Assembly (NCBI GenBank): GCA_002173415.2
Contig: NHNK02000002.1
Span: 186,001-250,000, forward strand
Reading direction: 5' to 3'
Origin: Marinomonas agarivorans
GTDB taxonomy: Bacteria > Pseudomonadota > Gammaproteobacteria > Pseudomonadales > Marinomonadaceae
Length of the DNA stretch: 64,000 nucleotides
A program made the position numbers and the translations under genes. Under the pieces are notes generated by a model. That model made no database searches, was not told the DNA's origin, and saw only the letters and a program-made list of their open reading frames with translations. Each line of letters opens with the position of its first letter. Positions within the stretch are counted from its first letter, which is position 1. This document shows positions 9,651 through 18,386 of the stretch, one piece after another.

Positions 9651-10727
9651 TTATTTCCAGCCTGCTTTATCCATCATCTCTACCGCCTGACGGTTATTTT
9701 CGCCTAGTACAGTTAGATTTAAACTGTCTGCCTTGAAAGTACCATATTTTTTAAGCGCTTTAGGAAAAGCAATTCCTTCGACAACGGGGTATTCGTTATT
9801 GACTTCTGCATACCAAGTTTGGGATTCATCAGAAAGTAAAAAGTGGATGAGTTGTATTGCTGCTTCTTTATTCGATGATGATTTTGTCACTCCTATGCCA
9901 CTGACGTTAACATGGGCGCCACGAGCACCATCTCCTTGGTTAGGCCAAAACAGACCTAGTTTAGCTGCGGCTTCTCTTTCATCGGTTTTATTACTATTGA
10001 TCATGTGACCAAAGTAATAGGTATTCGCAATGGCAAGATCGCATTGTCCTGCTGCCGCTGCTTTTAATTGATCTCTATCACCACCAACAGGTGGGCGGGC
10101 GAAGCTGTTAATCAGATTATTCAACCAGTCCTGAGTTTTTTCTACACCATTCACTTCGATCATTGATGCAACTAATGACTGGTTGTAAATATTGTTGGAT
10201 GAACGGATACAGATACGGTTTTTCCATTTAGCAGCGGTTAAATCTTCATACGAACTCAATTCAGCAGGTTTAACTCTATCCAATGCATAAAAGATAACAC
10301 GCGCCCGTTGCGATAATGCATACCAGTAATCGTCTTTGTCTTTTAAATGCGCTGGAACTTTAGTATCCAAAGAAGAATCTGAAATAGGTTGTAAAACACC
10401 GGCGGCTTTTGCTCTATATAAACGACCTGCATCGACTGTGATAAATACATCAGCGGGGCTACGTTTTCCTTCTGCTCTTAAACGCTGTAATAATGCATCA
10501 GCTTTTCCTGTAACGAGATTGACTTCTATCCCTGTTTGTTTCGTAAACTTCTCTAACAAGGGTAAGATCAAGGCTTCTTTGCGAGCTGAATAGACATTAA
10601 TCTCATTGTCACTGCCATGAGCTGTTATCGTAAATACACTGCTTAACGTTAGAAGTGCAATAGTGCTATTACGCAGAAAAGTCGAGGTTTTCACTGCGGA
10701 TACGTTTTTTAGGAGGGATATTGTCAT
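9651..10727 (-). CDS. Ferric-iron ABC transporter periplasmic binding protein (FbpA/FutA type)
   Basis: The 358-residue precursor has an N-terminal signal (basic start, hydrophobic STIALLTLSSVFTITAHG, cleavage near residue 38). The mature part opens with EINVYSARKE, typical of FbpA/FutA iron-binding proteins, and carries the iron-coordinating tyrosine pair in ANTYYFGHM near residue 230. It captures Fe3+ in the periplasm for an ABC importer. No permease or ATPase gene is adjacent, so the rest of the transporter must be encoded elsewhere. A Fur box overlaps its promoter, and the start has AAGG about 9 bp upstream. Confidence 0.93.
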   Translation of the reverse strand: MTISLLKNVSAVKTSTFLRNSTIALLTLSSVFTITAHGSDNEINVYSARKEALILPLLEKFTKQTGIEVNLVTGKADALLQRLRAEGKRSPADVFITVDAGRLYRAKAAGVLQPISDSSLDTKVPAHLKDKDDYWYALSQRARVIFYALDRVKPAELSSYEDLTAAKWKNRICIRSSNNIYNQSLVASMIEVNGVEKTQDWLNNLINSFARPPVGGDRDQLKAAAAGQCDLAIANTYYFGHMINSNKTDEREAAAKLGLFWPNQGDGARGAHVNVSGIGVTKSSSNKEAAIQLIHFLLSDESQTWYAEVNNEYPVVEGIAFPKALKKYGTFKADSLNLTVLGENNRQAVEMMDKAGWK

Positions 10728-10811
10728 TCTTTATTACCTTATAAAAAAAGAGCCTTATTAATAAAAGTCTTATGAAGAGCGAGCAGAGCACTTCAGCCAA
10801 TTAAAAATAAC

Positions 10812-10841
10812 ATTCTAAGTAAAATTGATTATCATTTGCAA
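10812..10841 (-). promoter_or_regulatory. Fur-controlled promoter of the iron-binding protein gene
   Basis: On the minus strand TTGCAA (10836-10841) and TAGAAT (10812-10817) are 18 bp apart. The 19-bp stretch 10821-10839 in the spacer (GCAAATGATAATCAATTTT) agrees with the Fur consensus at 14 of 19 positions. Repressor binding there would block RNA polymerase when iron is plentiful. A weaker Fur-like site (about 11 of 19) lies at 10850-10868. The remainder of the gap 10728-11066 shows only AT-rich DNA. Confidence 0.75.
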
Positions 10842-11066
10842 GATTTTGTTGACATGATAATCGTTTAATCAGTGTTCTATAGATTGAATAGTGATACGGT
10901 GAATAAGACATTTTGATGAATCTTTTTAGATTTCATTAAACTTTCAGCAATTTCTGCCGTAAAATACGGAATAGATTTAAAGCTTTAAAAACAAACTATA
11001 GGTCTTTGGTATATTCTATACTGAGGATAACTTGTTTTTCCTACTCGGTGTATATGAGGTAAACAT

Positions 11067-11636
11067 ATGAATAAATTCAAAACACTTGGCTTAGCAATTG
11101 CCGTGAGTGCTGCATCAACTGCGTTACACGCGTCTGATTTTAGCTATAACTATATCGACCTTGGTTTTGGGATTACTGATGACGAAAACAGCAGTTCAAA
11201 CGGTGAATATCGTACTTTTGCTGGTTCTTTTGTAACGCCTATGGGGCCTTTCATTGCATTTGAATCAACCAGCTATGAAGAAGAAGGCCAATACAATGTT
11301 GACTTAACCGCTGTTGGTGTTGGTGCTTTTACTGCGACAGGTAGTCAAACAGATATTTTTGGTACGCTGCAACTAGTAAACGCAGATCTAGGTACAAGTG
11401 GTGACGAATCAGGTTTCCGTGTTTCAATTGGTGCACGTACTGCATTAGGCAGCCACGTCGAGTTAGACGGAAAAGTAAAATATGAAGACGTCTATGAAGA
11501 CTCTGATACTAGTATTGCCATTGCGCTCCGCTACTATGCAACACCAGGTCTTGCTGCTTCTCTAAATTACGATACAGCAGAAATTAATGGTCTAGAAATT
11601 GATTCAATGTATGCCGCTATTCGTTTTGCTTTTTAA
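11067..11636 (+). CDS. Small outer-membrane beta-barrel protein (YfaZ-like)
   Basis: The 189-residue protein has a clear signal peptide (cleavage after ALHA, about residue 22). Alternating beta strands rich in Gly, Tyr and acidic residues follow, and it ends in IRFAF with the C-terminal Phe typical of outer-membrane barrels. The predicted size fits an 8-stranded barrel of the YfaZ type, but no specific function can be named. GAGG stands 7 bp before the ATG. It is transcribed divergently from the Fur-regulated gene and ends in a strong terminator. Confidence 0.75.
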   Translation: MNKFKTLGLAIAVSAASTALHASDFSYNYIDLGFGITDDENSSSNGEYRTFAGSFVTPMGPFIAFESTSYEEEGQYNVDLTAVGVGAFTATGSQTDIFGTLQLVNADLGTSGDESGFRVSIGARTALGSHVELDGKVKYEDVYEDSDTSIAIALRYYATPGLAASLNYDTAEINGLEIDSMYAAIRFAF

Positions 11637-11700
11637 TTGCCTAAGTTAATAATGTGGTGAATTAATAGTAAGACAAACGTTTAGATAGTTTCTATACATG

Positions 11701-11732
11701 AAAACCGATACAAACTAGTATCGGTTTTTTTT
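11701..11732 (+). terminator. Terminator after the outer-membrane protein gene
   Basis: An 11-bp perfect stem (AAAACCGATAC / GTATCGGTTTT) encloses a 6-base loop and is followed by further T residues. Confidence 0.9.
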
Positions 11733-11757
11733 CGCCTGATGTTTTTATGACATTACC

Positions 11758-11819
11758 TATAATAAAAAGCCCTATAATAAAAAGCCCTATAATAAAAAGC
11801 TCTACGCAATAAAAAGCCC
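11758..11819. repeat. 15-bp tandem repeat derived from a terminator arm, about four copies
   Basis: Units at 11758-11772, 11773-11787 and 11788-11802 read TATAATAAAAAGCCC (last one with one change), followed by a 17-bp variant at 11803-11819. On the minus strand each unit reads GGGCTTTTTATTATA, the same as the 3' arm and T-tail of the adjacent icd terminator. Confidence 0.85.
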
Positions 11820-11846
11820 TCAATAATGCTGAAATTATTGAGGGCT
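11806..11846 (-). terminator. Terminator of icd
   Basis: A perfect 13-bp stem (11815-11827 with 11834-11846) and a 6-base loop are followed on the minus strand by a T-run. It lies 43 bp after the icd stop. Confidence 0.9.
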
Positions 11847-11889
11847 AATATAAGTGTCTAAAACTAAGAGCCTAAAACACTGCTCTAGG

Positions 11890-14112
11890 TTATAGGCTTT
11901 CCAGTGCTGTATTTAATGTGCTACTTGGGCGCATAACGTTGGCAACTGCATCCAAGTCCATGTGGTAATAGCCAGATAATCCTGCATCTTTTCCTTGTAC
12001 GCCATTTAACTCAGCGACAATGGTTGCTTCGTTATCGGTCAATGCCTTAGCAAGAGGTGCAAATTTATCTGCCAATGCTTTATCGTCTGTCTGCTGAGCC
12101 AACTCCTGCGCCCAATACATTGCCAGATAGAAGTGGCTACCACGGTTATCAATATCACCTACTTTACGTGATGGTGATTTGTTGTTATCCAATAGCTTAC
12201 CTGTTGCTTTGTCTAATGCTGCAGCAAGTACTTTTGCTTTTGCATTGCCATGTTTGATGCCTAGCTCTTCAAGAGAAACCGCAGTTGCTAAGAACTCACC
12301 AAGAGAATCCCAACGTAGGTAGTTTTCTTGCATAAGTTGTTGAACATGCTTAGGAGCAGAACCACCTGCACCAGTCTCATACATACCGCCGCCAGCAAGC
12401 ATTGGTACGATAGAAAGCATTTTTGCAGACGTACCTAACTCTAGGATTGGGAATAAGTCAGTTAGGTAATCACGCAAGATATTACCTGTTACTGAAATGG
12501 TGTCTTGACCACGAACAATACGCTCCATAGAGAAACGAATCGCTTCGTTATAAGGCATAACATGGATTTCAACACCATTTAAGTCGTGCTCTTTTAAGTA
12601 AAGGTCAACTTTTTTACGTAGTTCATTGTCGTGTGAGCGTTCAGTTTCTAACCAAAATACCGCAGGTGTGTTGGATAGGCGAGCGCGAGTAACACCTAAC
12701 TTCACCCAATCACGAATAGGGGCATCTTTGGTTTGGCATGCACGCCAGATATCACCTGCTTCGACAGCATGTTGCGTTAGCACATTGCCTTTTTCATCAA
12801 CAATACGCATTGTGCCGGCTTCGGCGATTTCGAAGGTTTTATCGTGCGAACCGTATTCCTGCGCTTTTTGCGCCATAAGACCAACATTTGGCACAGTACC
12901 CATGGTTGCAGGGTCAAACGCACCATTTGTTTTACAGAAGTTAATGGTTTCTTGATAAATGCGAGCGTAAGTACGATCAGGAATAACCGCTTTTGCATCG
13001 TAGGCTTTGCCATCACGTCCCCACATTTTGCCAGAGTTACGAATCATCGCTGGCATAGATGCGTCAATAATAACGTCACTTGGGACATGTAGGTTTGTAA
13101 TGCCTTTGTCTGAATCAACCATGGCTAATTCTGGGCGTGTTTCATACACCTTCTCGATCGCTTGCTTGATTTCTTCTTGCTTAGCTTCTGGAAGAGTGGT
13201 GATCTTATCGTATACGCTTCCTAGACCGTTGTTTGGGTTTACGCCAATTTCTTTAAATAGCTCGCCGTATTTTTCAAAAACATCTTTATAGAAAACGGTA
13301 ACGGCATGACCAAAGACGATAGGGTGAGACACTTTCATCATGGTCGCTTTTAAATGCAAAGACCACATGATGTTTTCGTCTTTGGCTTCTTGCAGTGTCT
13401 TCTCGAAGAAAGCGCGAAGTTTTGCGCAGCTGATGTTCATGCTGTCTAAAATTTCGCCTTTTAGTAAAGGAAGAGACTTTTTCACTTCAACAGCGCCACT
13501 GTTAGAAACAAACTCGATTTTCACGGTTTGATCAGCATCCATTGTGACAGACTGCTCAGAAGAGTAAAAATCACCATCACGCATGTAATCCGCATGTGAA
13601 ATAGACGTCTTTTTCCATGCCCCCATTGAGTGTGGGTTTTTACGTGCAAAACCTTTAACTGCAGCAGGTGCACGACGGTCTGAATTACCTTGGCGTAGAA
13701 CAGGGTTTACCGCACTTCCAAGAATTTTCGCATAACGAGCTTGAATGTCTTTCTCAGCATCGCTGGTTGCTGTTTCAGGGTAAGAAGGAATGTCATAACC
13801 CTGATCCTGTAACTCTTTAATGGCATTGGTTAATTGAGGGATAGAAGCACTGATGTTTGGCAACTTAATGATATTGGCTTCTTCTTTAAGTGTTAGCTCA
13901 CCAAGGAATTTAAGGCCATCTTCTACTTGTTGATCTGCATTTAATTTTTCTGGAAAAGCGGACAAAATGCGTCCTGCAAGTGAAATATCGGTCAGTTCTA
14001 CATCGACATCAGCAGTGTGAGTGAAAGCTCTGATAATTGGTAATAAAGACGCCGTAGCAAGCGCTGGCGCTTCATCCGTCAATGTATAATAAATGGTCTG
14101 TTTATCCGACAT
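11890..14112 (-). CDS. icd: Monomeric NADP-dependent isocitrate dehydrogenase
   Basis: This enzyme oxidises isocitrate to 2-oxoglutarate in the citric acid cycle, making NADPH. At 740 residues it is the large monomeric type (IDH-II), unrelated in size to the ~415-residue dimeric enzyme. Recognisable family blocks include the [21 protein letters not shown] start, the [25 protein letters not shown] stretch near 135-160 and [11 protein letters not shown] near 490. The ATG has a near-perfect Shine-Dalgarno (AGGGGAG, 4 bp spacing). A strong terminator follows. No other citric-cycle gene is adjacent. Confidence 0.97.
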   Translation of the reverse strand: MSDKQTIYYTLTDEAPALATASLLPIIRAFTHTADVDVELTDISLAGRILSAFPEKLNADQQVEDGLKFLGELTLKEEANIIKLPNISASIPQLTNAIKELQDQGYDIPSYPETATSDAEKDIQARYAKILGSAVNPVLRQGNSDRRAPAAVKGFARKNPHSMGAWKKTSISHADYMRDGDFYSSEQSVTMDADQTVKIEFVSNSGAVEVKKSLPLLKGEILDSMNISCAKLRAFFEKTLQEAKDENIMWSLHLKATMMKVSHPIVFGHAVTVFYKDVFEKYGELFKEIGVNPNNGLGSVYDKITTLPEAKQEEIKQAIEKVYETRPELAMVDSDKGITNLHVPSDVIIDASMPAMIRNSGKMWGRDGKAYDAKAVIPDRTYARIYQETINFCKTNGAFDPATMGTVPNVGLMAQKAQEYGSHDKTFEIAEAGTMRIVDEKGNVLTQHAVEAGDIWRACQTKDAPIRDWVKLGVTRARLSNTPAVFWLETERSHDNELRKKVDLYLKEHDLNGVEIHVMPYNEAIRFSMERIVRGQDTISVTGNILRDYLTDLFPILELGTSAKMLSIVPMLAGGGMYETGAGGSAPKHVQQLMQENYLRWDSLGEFLATAVSLEELGIKHGNAKAKVLAAALDKATGKLLDNNKSPSRKVGDIDNRGSHFYLAMYWAQELAQQTDDKALADKFAPLAKALTDNEATIVAELNGVQGKDAGLSGYYHMDLDAVANVMRPSSTLNTALESL

Positions 14113-14434
14113 AATTCTCCCCTAAATATAAAAACTGACTAACATATTTTTTGTGGCAACACTCAAATGTATGTTAGTGAATTGGTAAAACTTCTTACGT
14201 ATTAAACTAATCTTACCTAAAAATACAACAGAAATGACTATCCCCTTCATAGGTTAACGATATAGTCAAAATCACTTTTGGTTATTGTACCTTAACGACT
14301 AAGACGAAAATGTGTTAATTGTAGGACGCTTTTCTTACCTTACCAACTTTAGTAGTGGCCAATTACCATGCGAATTAATGATTAGACATTGGTCTTAAAA
14401 GCTTGCTGTTGTTAACAAAGCCAACCATGATCTT
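14113..14434. other. Intergenic region between icd and the cNMP/CBS gene
   Basis: No gene is visible in these 322 bases between divergent genes. They contain a 9-bp inverted repeat ACTAACATA/TATGTTAGT (14138-14146 and 14170-14178), 26-40 bp upstream of the icd start, which could be an operator. Nothing else stands out. Confidence 0.3.
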
Positions 14435-14491
14435 ATGGTTAGCATTGATAAAAACTGTGTCGAAAACATAGAAAAGGATCGAGAAAAAACC

Positions 14492-16432
14492 ATGTCTGCA
14501 CTTGATGCTCAAGAAGTGGTGAAATTTTTACAGCAAACACTACCATTTCAAAGCCTCTCCCAAGCTCAGCTAAATCAAATGATAAGAGCATTGGATGTTC
14601 GTTATATAAGACGAAGTACCACGGTCGATATTGGCTCACATACAGGCGAAAATGAGTTTTCTCTGGGGCTTTACCTCATTCGTCGAGGGGCATTTGAAAT
14701 CAGCACACCTCATCACTATTTGATTGATAAAATTGCTGATGGTGAGTGCTTTGGTATCTCCAGTCTGTTAGAAAATAATCCCGAAGGTCTTATTGTTTCA
14801 GCGATTGAAGACAGCTTGGTTTATGTTGTACCAAAGCAGGTTTTTATTGAGCTAACGCAAGAAAACGAAGAGTTTGCACGCTATTTTAATTTATTAAGAG
14901 ACAGAAGGTTACATCGACTTTCTGCCAGAGATGAGCACGTACTCAGCAAACCAACACTGCAAGTCTCTATCCCTCTGAAAAAATTAATGTCCCTGCAACC
15001 TGTGACTATCTCTCCTGAGGAAAGCATTCACGCAGCTGCCATCAAGATGTCAGAAGCAAGAGTCAGCTCTATTTTAGTGATAGAAAAAAACGCGGAAAAA
15101 GCCTCCGAAAAAATAACAGAAAAAGAAATGAAAAAAGACAGTGGTGGAAAATTGATTGGTATTGTAACAGACAGAGACCTGCGTTCTCGAGTTGTTGCCT
15201 GCTCTCTTCCAGTAGAGAGTCCTATTAAAACGATTATGACAGACACGCCACTCTATCTTGATGAAACGGCATCCAGCTTAACCGCTCAACTGGTAATGAG
15301 TAAGCATAATGTTCATCATTTACCCATTGTAAACAATAAGCATCAACCGATTGGCTTACTAAGCTCGACCGACTTGCTACGCAGTCAAGCACTGAGTCCC
15401 TTACTTATTGTCTCTGAATTGAATAGGCAAAATGATGTGGCAGGGTTACAAGTAGTAGCCAAGCGCATTCCTGAACTCATCATCAACTTAACGCTGTCAG
15501 AAACCAACCCAAGTGAAATAGGGGAAGTGCTAGCCGCCATTACAGATAACTTGACTCGTTGCTTGATAAAAATGGCATTACAGGAATATGGTGAAGCGCC
15601 TATGTCTTTTAATTTTCTGGTATTTGGTTCACAAGCCAGAAAAGACCAATCCTTAGGCAGTGATCAAGATAATGCCTTATTGTTGGAGAGGCCGCCTAAT
15701 GAGGAAGAATCGCTTTACTTTAAACAACTTGCCAGTTTTATCTGTGGTGGTCTAAACGCCTGTGGTATTCCATATTGCCCTGGTAACATCATGGCCTCTA
15801 ACCCAGACTACCGTCTTACACAGGAACAATGGCAACAAAAATTTGCCTATTGGATTGTCAGCAATTCACCTCAATCTCTTTTACAAGCGAGCATCTTTTT
15901 TGACATAAGAAGTGTCTACGGTGATAAAAGTAATTTGGCACCACTTACTCAGCTAATACAAACCAAGGCGAAGAAAAACAGCATCTTTTTAGCAACCCTA
16001 ACCAACAACGCAGTGAGTGCAAAACCACCGCTTGGTTTTTTTAGAAACTTTGTTTTAGAACATACAGGCGAGCATAAAAATAAACTGGATCTTAAACATC
16101 AAGGGCTTGCTTTAATCAATGATCTCGCTCGTATATACAGTTTTTCATGTGATGGCTATCAGGCAACAACCTTGCAACGGCTAGAGCGGCTCGCAGATAA
16201 ACGCCTACTTGGGCGAGATTATATTAATAACCTAAAAGATGCTTGGCTTTATTTGTCTTCATTGCGTTATGAGACTCAACAACGACATTGGCAACGAGAA
16301 GGAAAAAGCAGCGCATTCTTGGACCCTTCCACACTCAGCCCATTACAGCGACAACACTTGAAACTCACCTTTAAATCCATCGCCAAAGCCCAAGACATTA
16401 CCCATGGCAAATACGCAAAAGGGCTAGGCTAA
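14492..16432 (+). CDS. cNMP-binding / CBS-pair / DUF294 putative nucleotidyltransferase
   Basis: Domain order is a cyclic-nucleotide-binding-like domain (about residues 20-130), two CBS domains (about 150-300), the DUF294 nucleotidyltransferase core with FGSQARKDQSLGSDQDNAL near 380, and the DUF294 C-terminal helical domain. The CBS pair holds a long Lys/Glu insertion (NAEKASEKITEKEMKKD). Such proteins commonly accompany acetate-uptake symporters and acetyl-CoA synthetase and are presumed regulators. The frame is open from 14435, but the ATG at 14492 fits the family start and has AGGA upstream; 14435 has no ribosome site. The stop overlaps the next ATG by one base. Confidence 0.88.
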   Translation: MSALDAQEVVKFLQQTLPFQSLSQAQLNQMIRALDVRYIRRSTTVDIGSHTGENEFSLGLYLIRRGAFEISTPHHYLIDKIADGECFGISSLLENNPEGLIVSAIEDSLVYVVPKQVFIELTQENEEFARYFNLLRDRRLHRLSARDEHVLSKPTLQVSIPLKKLMSLQPVTISPEESIHAAAIKMSEARVSSILVIEKNAEKASEKITEKEMKKDSGGKLIGIVTDRDLRSRVVACSLPVESPIKTIMTDTPLYLDETASSLTAQLVMSKHNVHHLPIVNNKHQPIGLLSSTDLLRSQALSPLLIVSELNRQNDVAGLQVVAKRIPELIINLTLSETNPSEIGEVLAAITDNLTRCLIKMALQEYGEAPMSFNFLVFGSQARKDQSLGSDQDNALLLERPPNEEESLYFKQLASFICGGLNACGIPYCPGNIMASNPDYRLTQEQWQQKFAYWIVSNSPQSLLQASIFFDIRSVYGDKSNLAPLTQLIQTKAKKNSIFLATLTNNAVSAKPPLGFFRNFVLEHTGEHKNKLDLKHQGLALINDLARIYSFSCDGYQATTLQRLERLADKRLLGRDYINNLKDAWLYLSSLRYETQQRHWQREGKSSAFLDPSTLSPLQRQHLKLTFKSIAKAQDITHGKYAKGLG

Positions 16433-17133
16433 TGAGAAAGCTTCGATCCCTACTAATACAATCCCTGCTAATACAATCCCTACTAAAAAGACAGCTAGAA
16501 AAACGCCAGCAAAAAATACCTAAAAACACACCTTGGCAACAATGTGAATTTTTAGTGCTCGACATGGAAACTACGGGATTAAATGCCAATCAAGACGCCA
16601 TATTAAGTATGGGATGGGTCGCTATTCAATCAGGTGTTATTAAGCTTAACACTGCGAACCATTTATTATTAAGTAATGGTGCTGTTGACGAAAGCACCGC
16701 AGGCATTCACCTCATTACGGATACGGATATAGAAGACCAAGGGCGTGATCCGAAAAGCATTGCACGCTACTTGCGTCGATTGCTAAAAAATCGAATAGTC
16801 GTTGTTCACCACGCGCCAATAGAAACGGCTTTTTTGAAACGGCTATGGCAAACCTTCGCCATTAAAGAGTTGTCAGTGTTAGTACTGGATACGCTCTCCA
16901 TAGAAAGACACTACAAAAATAAAAGTCAACAATTGCTCAAAGATGGCGCTTATCGTTTACCGGAATGCCGAGAACGGTATGGCTTACCAAACTACAGCGC
17001 CCACGATGCCTTAACCGATGCACTTGCCACAGCTGAATTATTACTCGCACAAATCGCCCACAGTAACCCAGATGCAACCATTGATGACTTGACAAGACTA
17101 GGTGGTCAAACGGTAAGATTAAAACCTCATTAA
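16432..17133 (+). CDS. DEDDh 3'-5' exonuclease (DnaQ-like)
   Basis: This 233-residue exonuclease has the ExoI motif DMETTG (Asp44, Glu46), the ExoII region VVHHAPIETAFLKRLW and the ExoIII motif HDALTDALATAELL (His/Asp), the catalytic set of the DnaQ/PolC epsilon type. It overlaps the stop of the DUF294 gene by one base, so the two are translationally coupled; the same pair is common in gammaproteobacteria. The N-terminal extension contains a duplicated SLLIQ, encoded by a 15-bp in-frame tandem repeat. Its substrate is not known; it is too far from dnaE/dnaQ context to be the replicative epsilon subunit. Confidence 0.88.
   Translation: MRKLRSLLIQSLLIQSLLKRQLEKRQQKIPKNTPWQQCEFLVLDMETTGLNANQDAILSMGWVAIQSGVIKLNTANHLLLSNGAVDESTAGIHLITDTDIEDQGRDPKSIARYLRRLLKNRIVVVHHAPIETAFLKRLWQTFAIKELSVLVLDTLSIERHYKNKSQQLLKDGAYRLPECRERYGLPNYSAHDALTDALATAELLLAQIAHSNPDATIDDLTRLGGQTVRLKPH
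16453..16482. repeat. 15-bp in-frame tandem duplication inside the exonuclease gene
   Basis: CTAATACAATCCCTG at 16453-16467 is followed by a copy with one change at 16468-16482. It encodes a repeated SLLIQ in the N-terminal extension, outside the catalytic domain. Confidence 0.85.
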
Positions 17134-17153
17134 TCAAGCAGACAGAAGTCATC

Positions 17154-17204
17154 AACTAGACAAGGTAATTAAGTAGACAGGGCAGGTAAGTAAACAGAAT
17201 GCTA
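17154..17204. repeat. 17-bp degenerate tandem repeat, three copies, after the exonuclease gene
   Basis: Units beginning at 17154, 17171 and 17188 share the core AAGTAGACAGG (period 17), with the third the most diverged. They start 20 bp after the exonuclease stop codon. Confidence 0.6.
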
Positions 17205-17324
17205 CGACTGCCTTTGTTATATACCTTTGTCGTGTTTTGCCTCATTGTTCAAAATGTGGCTGCTATAACGCGACGACTTAAAAAGTAACGCTTTTAAACC
17301 AGATCTCAAGGAAGGAGACTCACC

Positions 17325-17450
17325 ATGCAAAATACCATTCTCGTAATGCCACAGCGCATTAAGTATTTGATTTATTTATTGCTGTACTCCCTACAGTATG
17401 CTTTGCAGAACCCTGTGTTCGCATACTCTCACGCTAATTTTTCTTGTTGA
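17325..17450 (+). CDS. Small ORF (41 aa) with a strong ribosome binding site
   Basis: AAGGAG (about 8 bp upstream of the ATG) is the best Shine-Dalgarno in this neighbourhood. The predicted peptide has a hydrophobic centre (IKYLIYLLLYSLQYAL) that could span or associate with the membrane, and ends at a TGA in front of the toxin-like gene. No homologue is recognised. It could be a small membrane protein, a leader, or the 5' stump of a lost gene; a remnant of the symporter usually found beside DUF294 genes is possible but unproven. Confidence 0.4.
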   Translation: MQNTILVMPQRIKYLIYLLLYSLQYALQNPVFAYSHANFSC

Positions 17451-17579
17451 TTCGCTTTTAATCCAAACATTTCACCGCGCTATTGCATGGGGCAGTTTGC
17501 CTTTCATCGACTGGTTGTGTGTTTTTGTTTGTTTGAGCGAGCAAATTAATATTGATAATATACCCAAATGGAGTACACT

Positions 17580-17945
17580 TTGATTTATAAGACAAAGGAA
17601 TTTGCCTCACTAATGAAAAAAGAGGCGTTAATGGATGATGACCTTATTCAGGCATGCAAGGAGTTAAAGCAAGGGTTGTTTGATGCGGCTCTTGGTAACC
17701 ATTTATATAAAAAGCGTGTGCCAATGGGGCATAAGGGCAAACGAGCAGGGTATCGTACGCTAATTGGTACCATGTTGGCTGATGATTACTTTTTTCTTTA
17801 TGCCTTTGCCAAAAATAAACAAGGCAATATTTCTTTGAGGGAGCAACTAGCGTTAAAGAAATTAGCGCTATATGATTTCAAAGTTATAATAATTCGCTGC
17901 AATAGCCAAACAGAACAGCAAAAACAAAGAGTAGGGTATAAGTAA
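17580..17945 (+). CDS. RelE/HigB-type toxin (PF06296-like), altered C-terminus, no antitoxin
   Basis: The core matches the RelE-like toxins of the PF06296 group: YKTKEFASLM, then LKQGLFDAALGNHLYKKRV, GKRAGYRTL and YFFLYAFAKNKQGNIS. These act as ribosome-dependent mRNA interferases in known relatives. An ATG exists at 17568 without a ribosome site, while GGAG at 17570-17573 stands 6 bp before an in-frame TTG at 17580, the likelier start. After ALKKLALYDFK the family pattern is lost and the last ~20 residues are antisense to the gene on the other strand. The antitoxin gene normally found downstream is absent. Confidence 0.7.
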   Translation: MIYKTKEFASLMKKEALMDDDLIQACKELKQGLFDAALGNHLYKKRVPMGHKGKRAGYRTLIGTMLADDYFFLYAFAKNKQGNISLREQLALKKLALYDFKVIIIRCNSQTEQQKQRVGYK

Positions 17946-18167
17946 TAGACTAGCACTTGGGCCAGAATCTTGAGACGATAAGTCGCTCTTATCTTGATTT
18001 TCAAGTTCTAACTTTGTTTGTGCCAATATGTCTTCCAGCTCTTGTCTGGACAAATCTGTTGTTTCTAATAAGGCGTCGATAGCTGCTTTTTCTTCATTTT
18101 GAGTTTTGTTTTGATGAATGGCTTTTTTTATTAGTGAGTCAATGAGTTGGTCATGGTTGTCGGTCAT
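17868..18167 (-). CDS. Small tail-anchored membrane protein of unknown function
   Basis: The 99-residue product is acidic and helical at the N-terminus (residues 1-60, with TTDLSRQELEDILAQTKLELE resembling a coiled coil) and ends in one hydrophobic segment (SLLLIPYSLFLLFCLAIAA), so it is probably anchored by its C-terminus. The ATG at 18167 has AAGGA 8 bp upstream; an in-frame TTG two codons earlier is less likely. Its 3' end overlaps the 3' end of the convergent toxin gene by 78 bp. No family is recognised. Confidence 0.6.
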   Translation of the reverse strand: MTDNHDQLIDSLIKKAIHQNKTQNEEKAAIDALLETTDLSRQELEDILAQTKLELENQDKSDLSSQDSGPSASLLLIPYSLFLLFCLAIAANYYNFEII

Positions 18168-18386
18168 GTACAATGTCCTTATTTGATAATAAAAACAATT
18201 ATTAAGCCTTTATTGGCAGTATTGTGAGAAAGTCATATTTTATATGATATACATGCACCATGTATAACTTTGTTTTAATTTATGCTCCTGTGTACTGTTA
18301 ATAAGTAACAGTTTTACTTAGTTGGTAGCTGTATTTTTTGTTCCCTTCCTTTTAACAAGTAACAAGCGAATAGTTAGTGGGATATT

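Noticed and set aside
12626-13531. Several open frames on the plus strand opposite icd
   Set aside because: They are antisense to the long conserved icd gene and show no independent start signals or motifs.
17398-17583. 61-codon frame overlapping the 41-codon ORF and the toxin start
   Set aside because: It lacks a ribosome site, overlaps better-supported frames on both sides and has no recognisable protein pattern.
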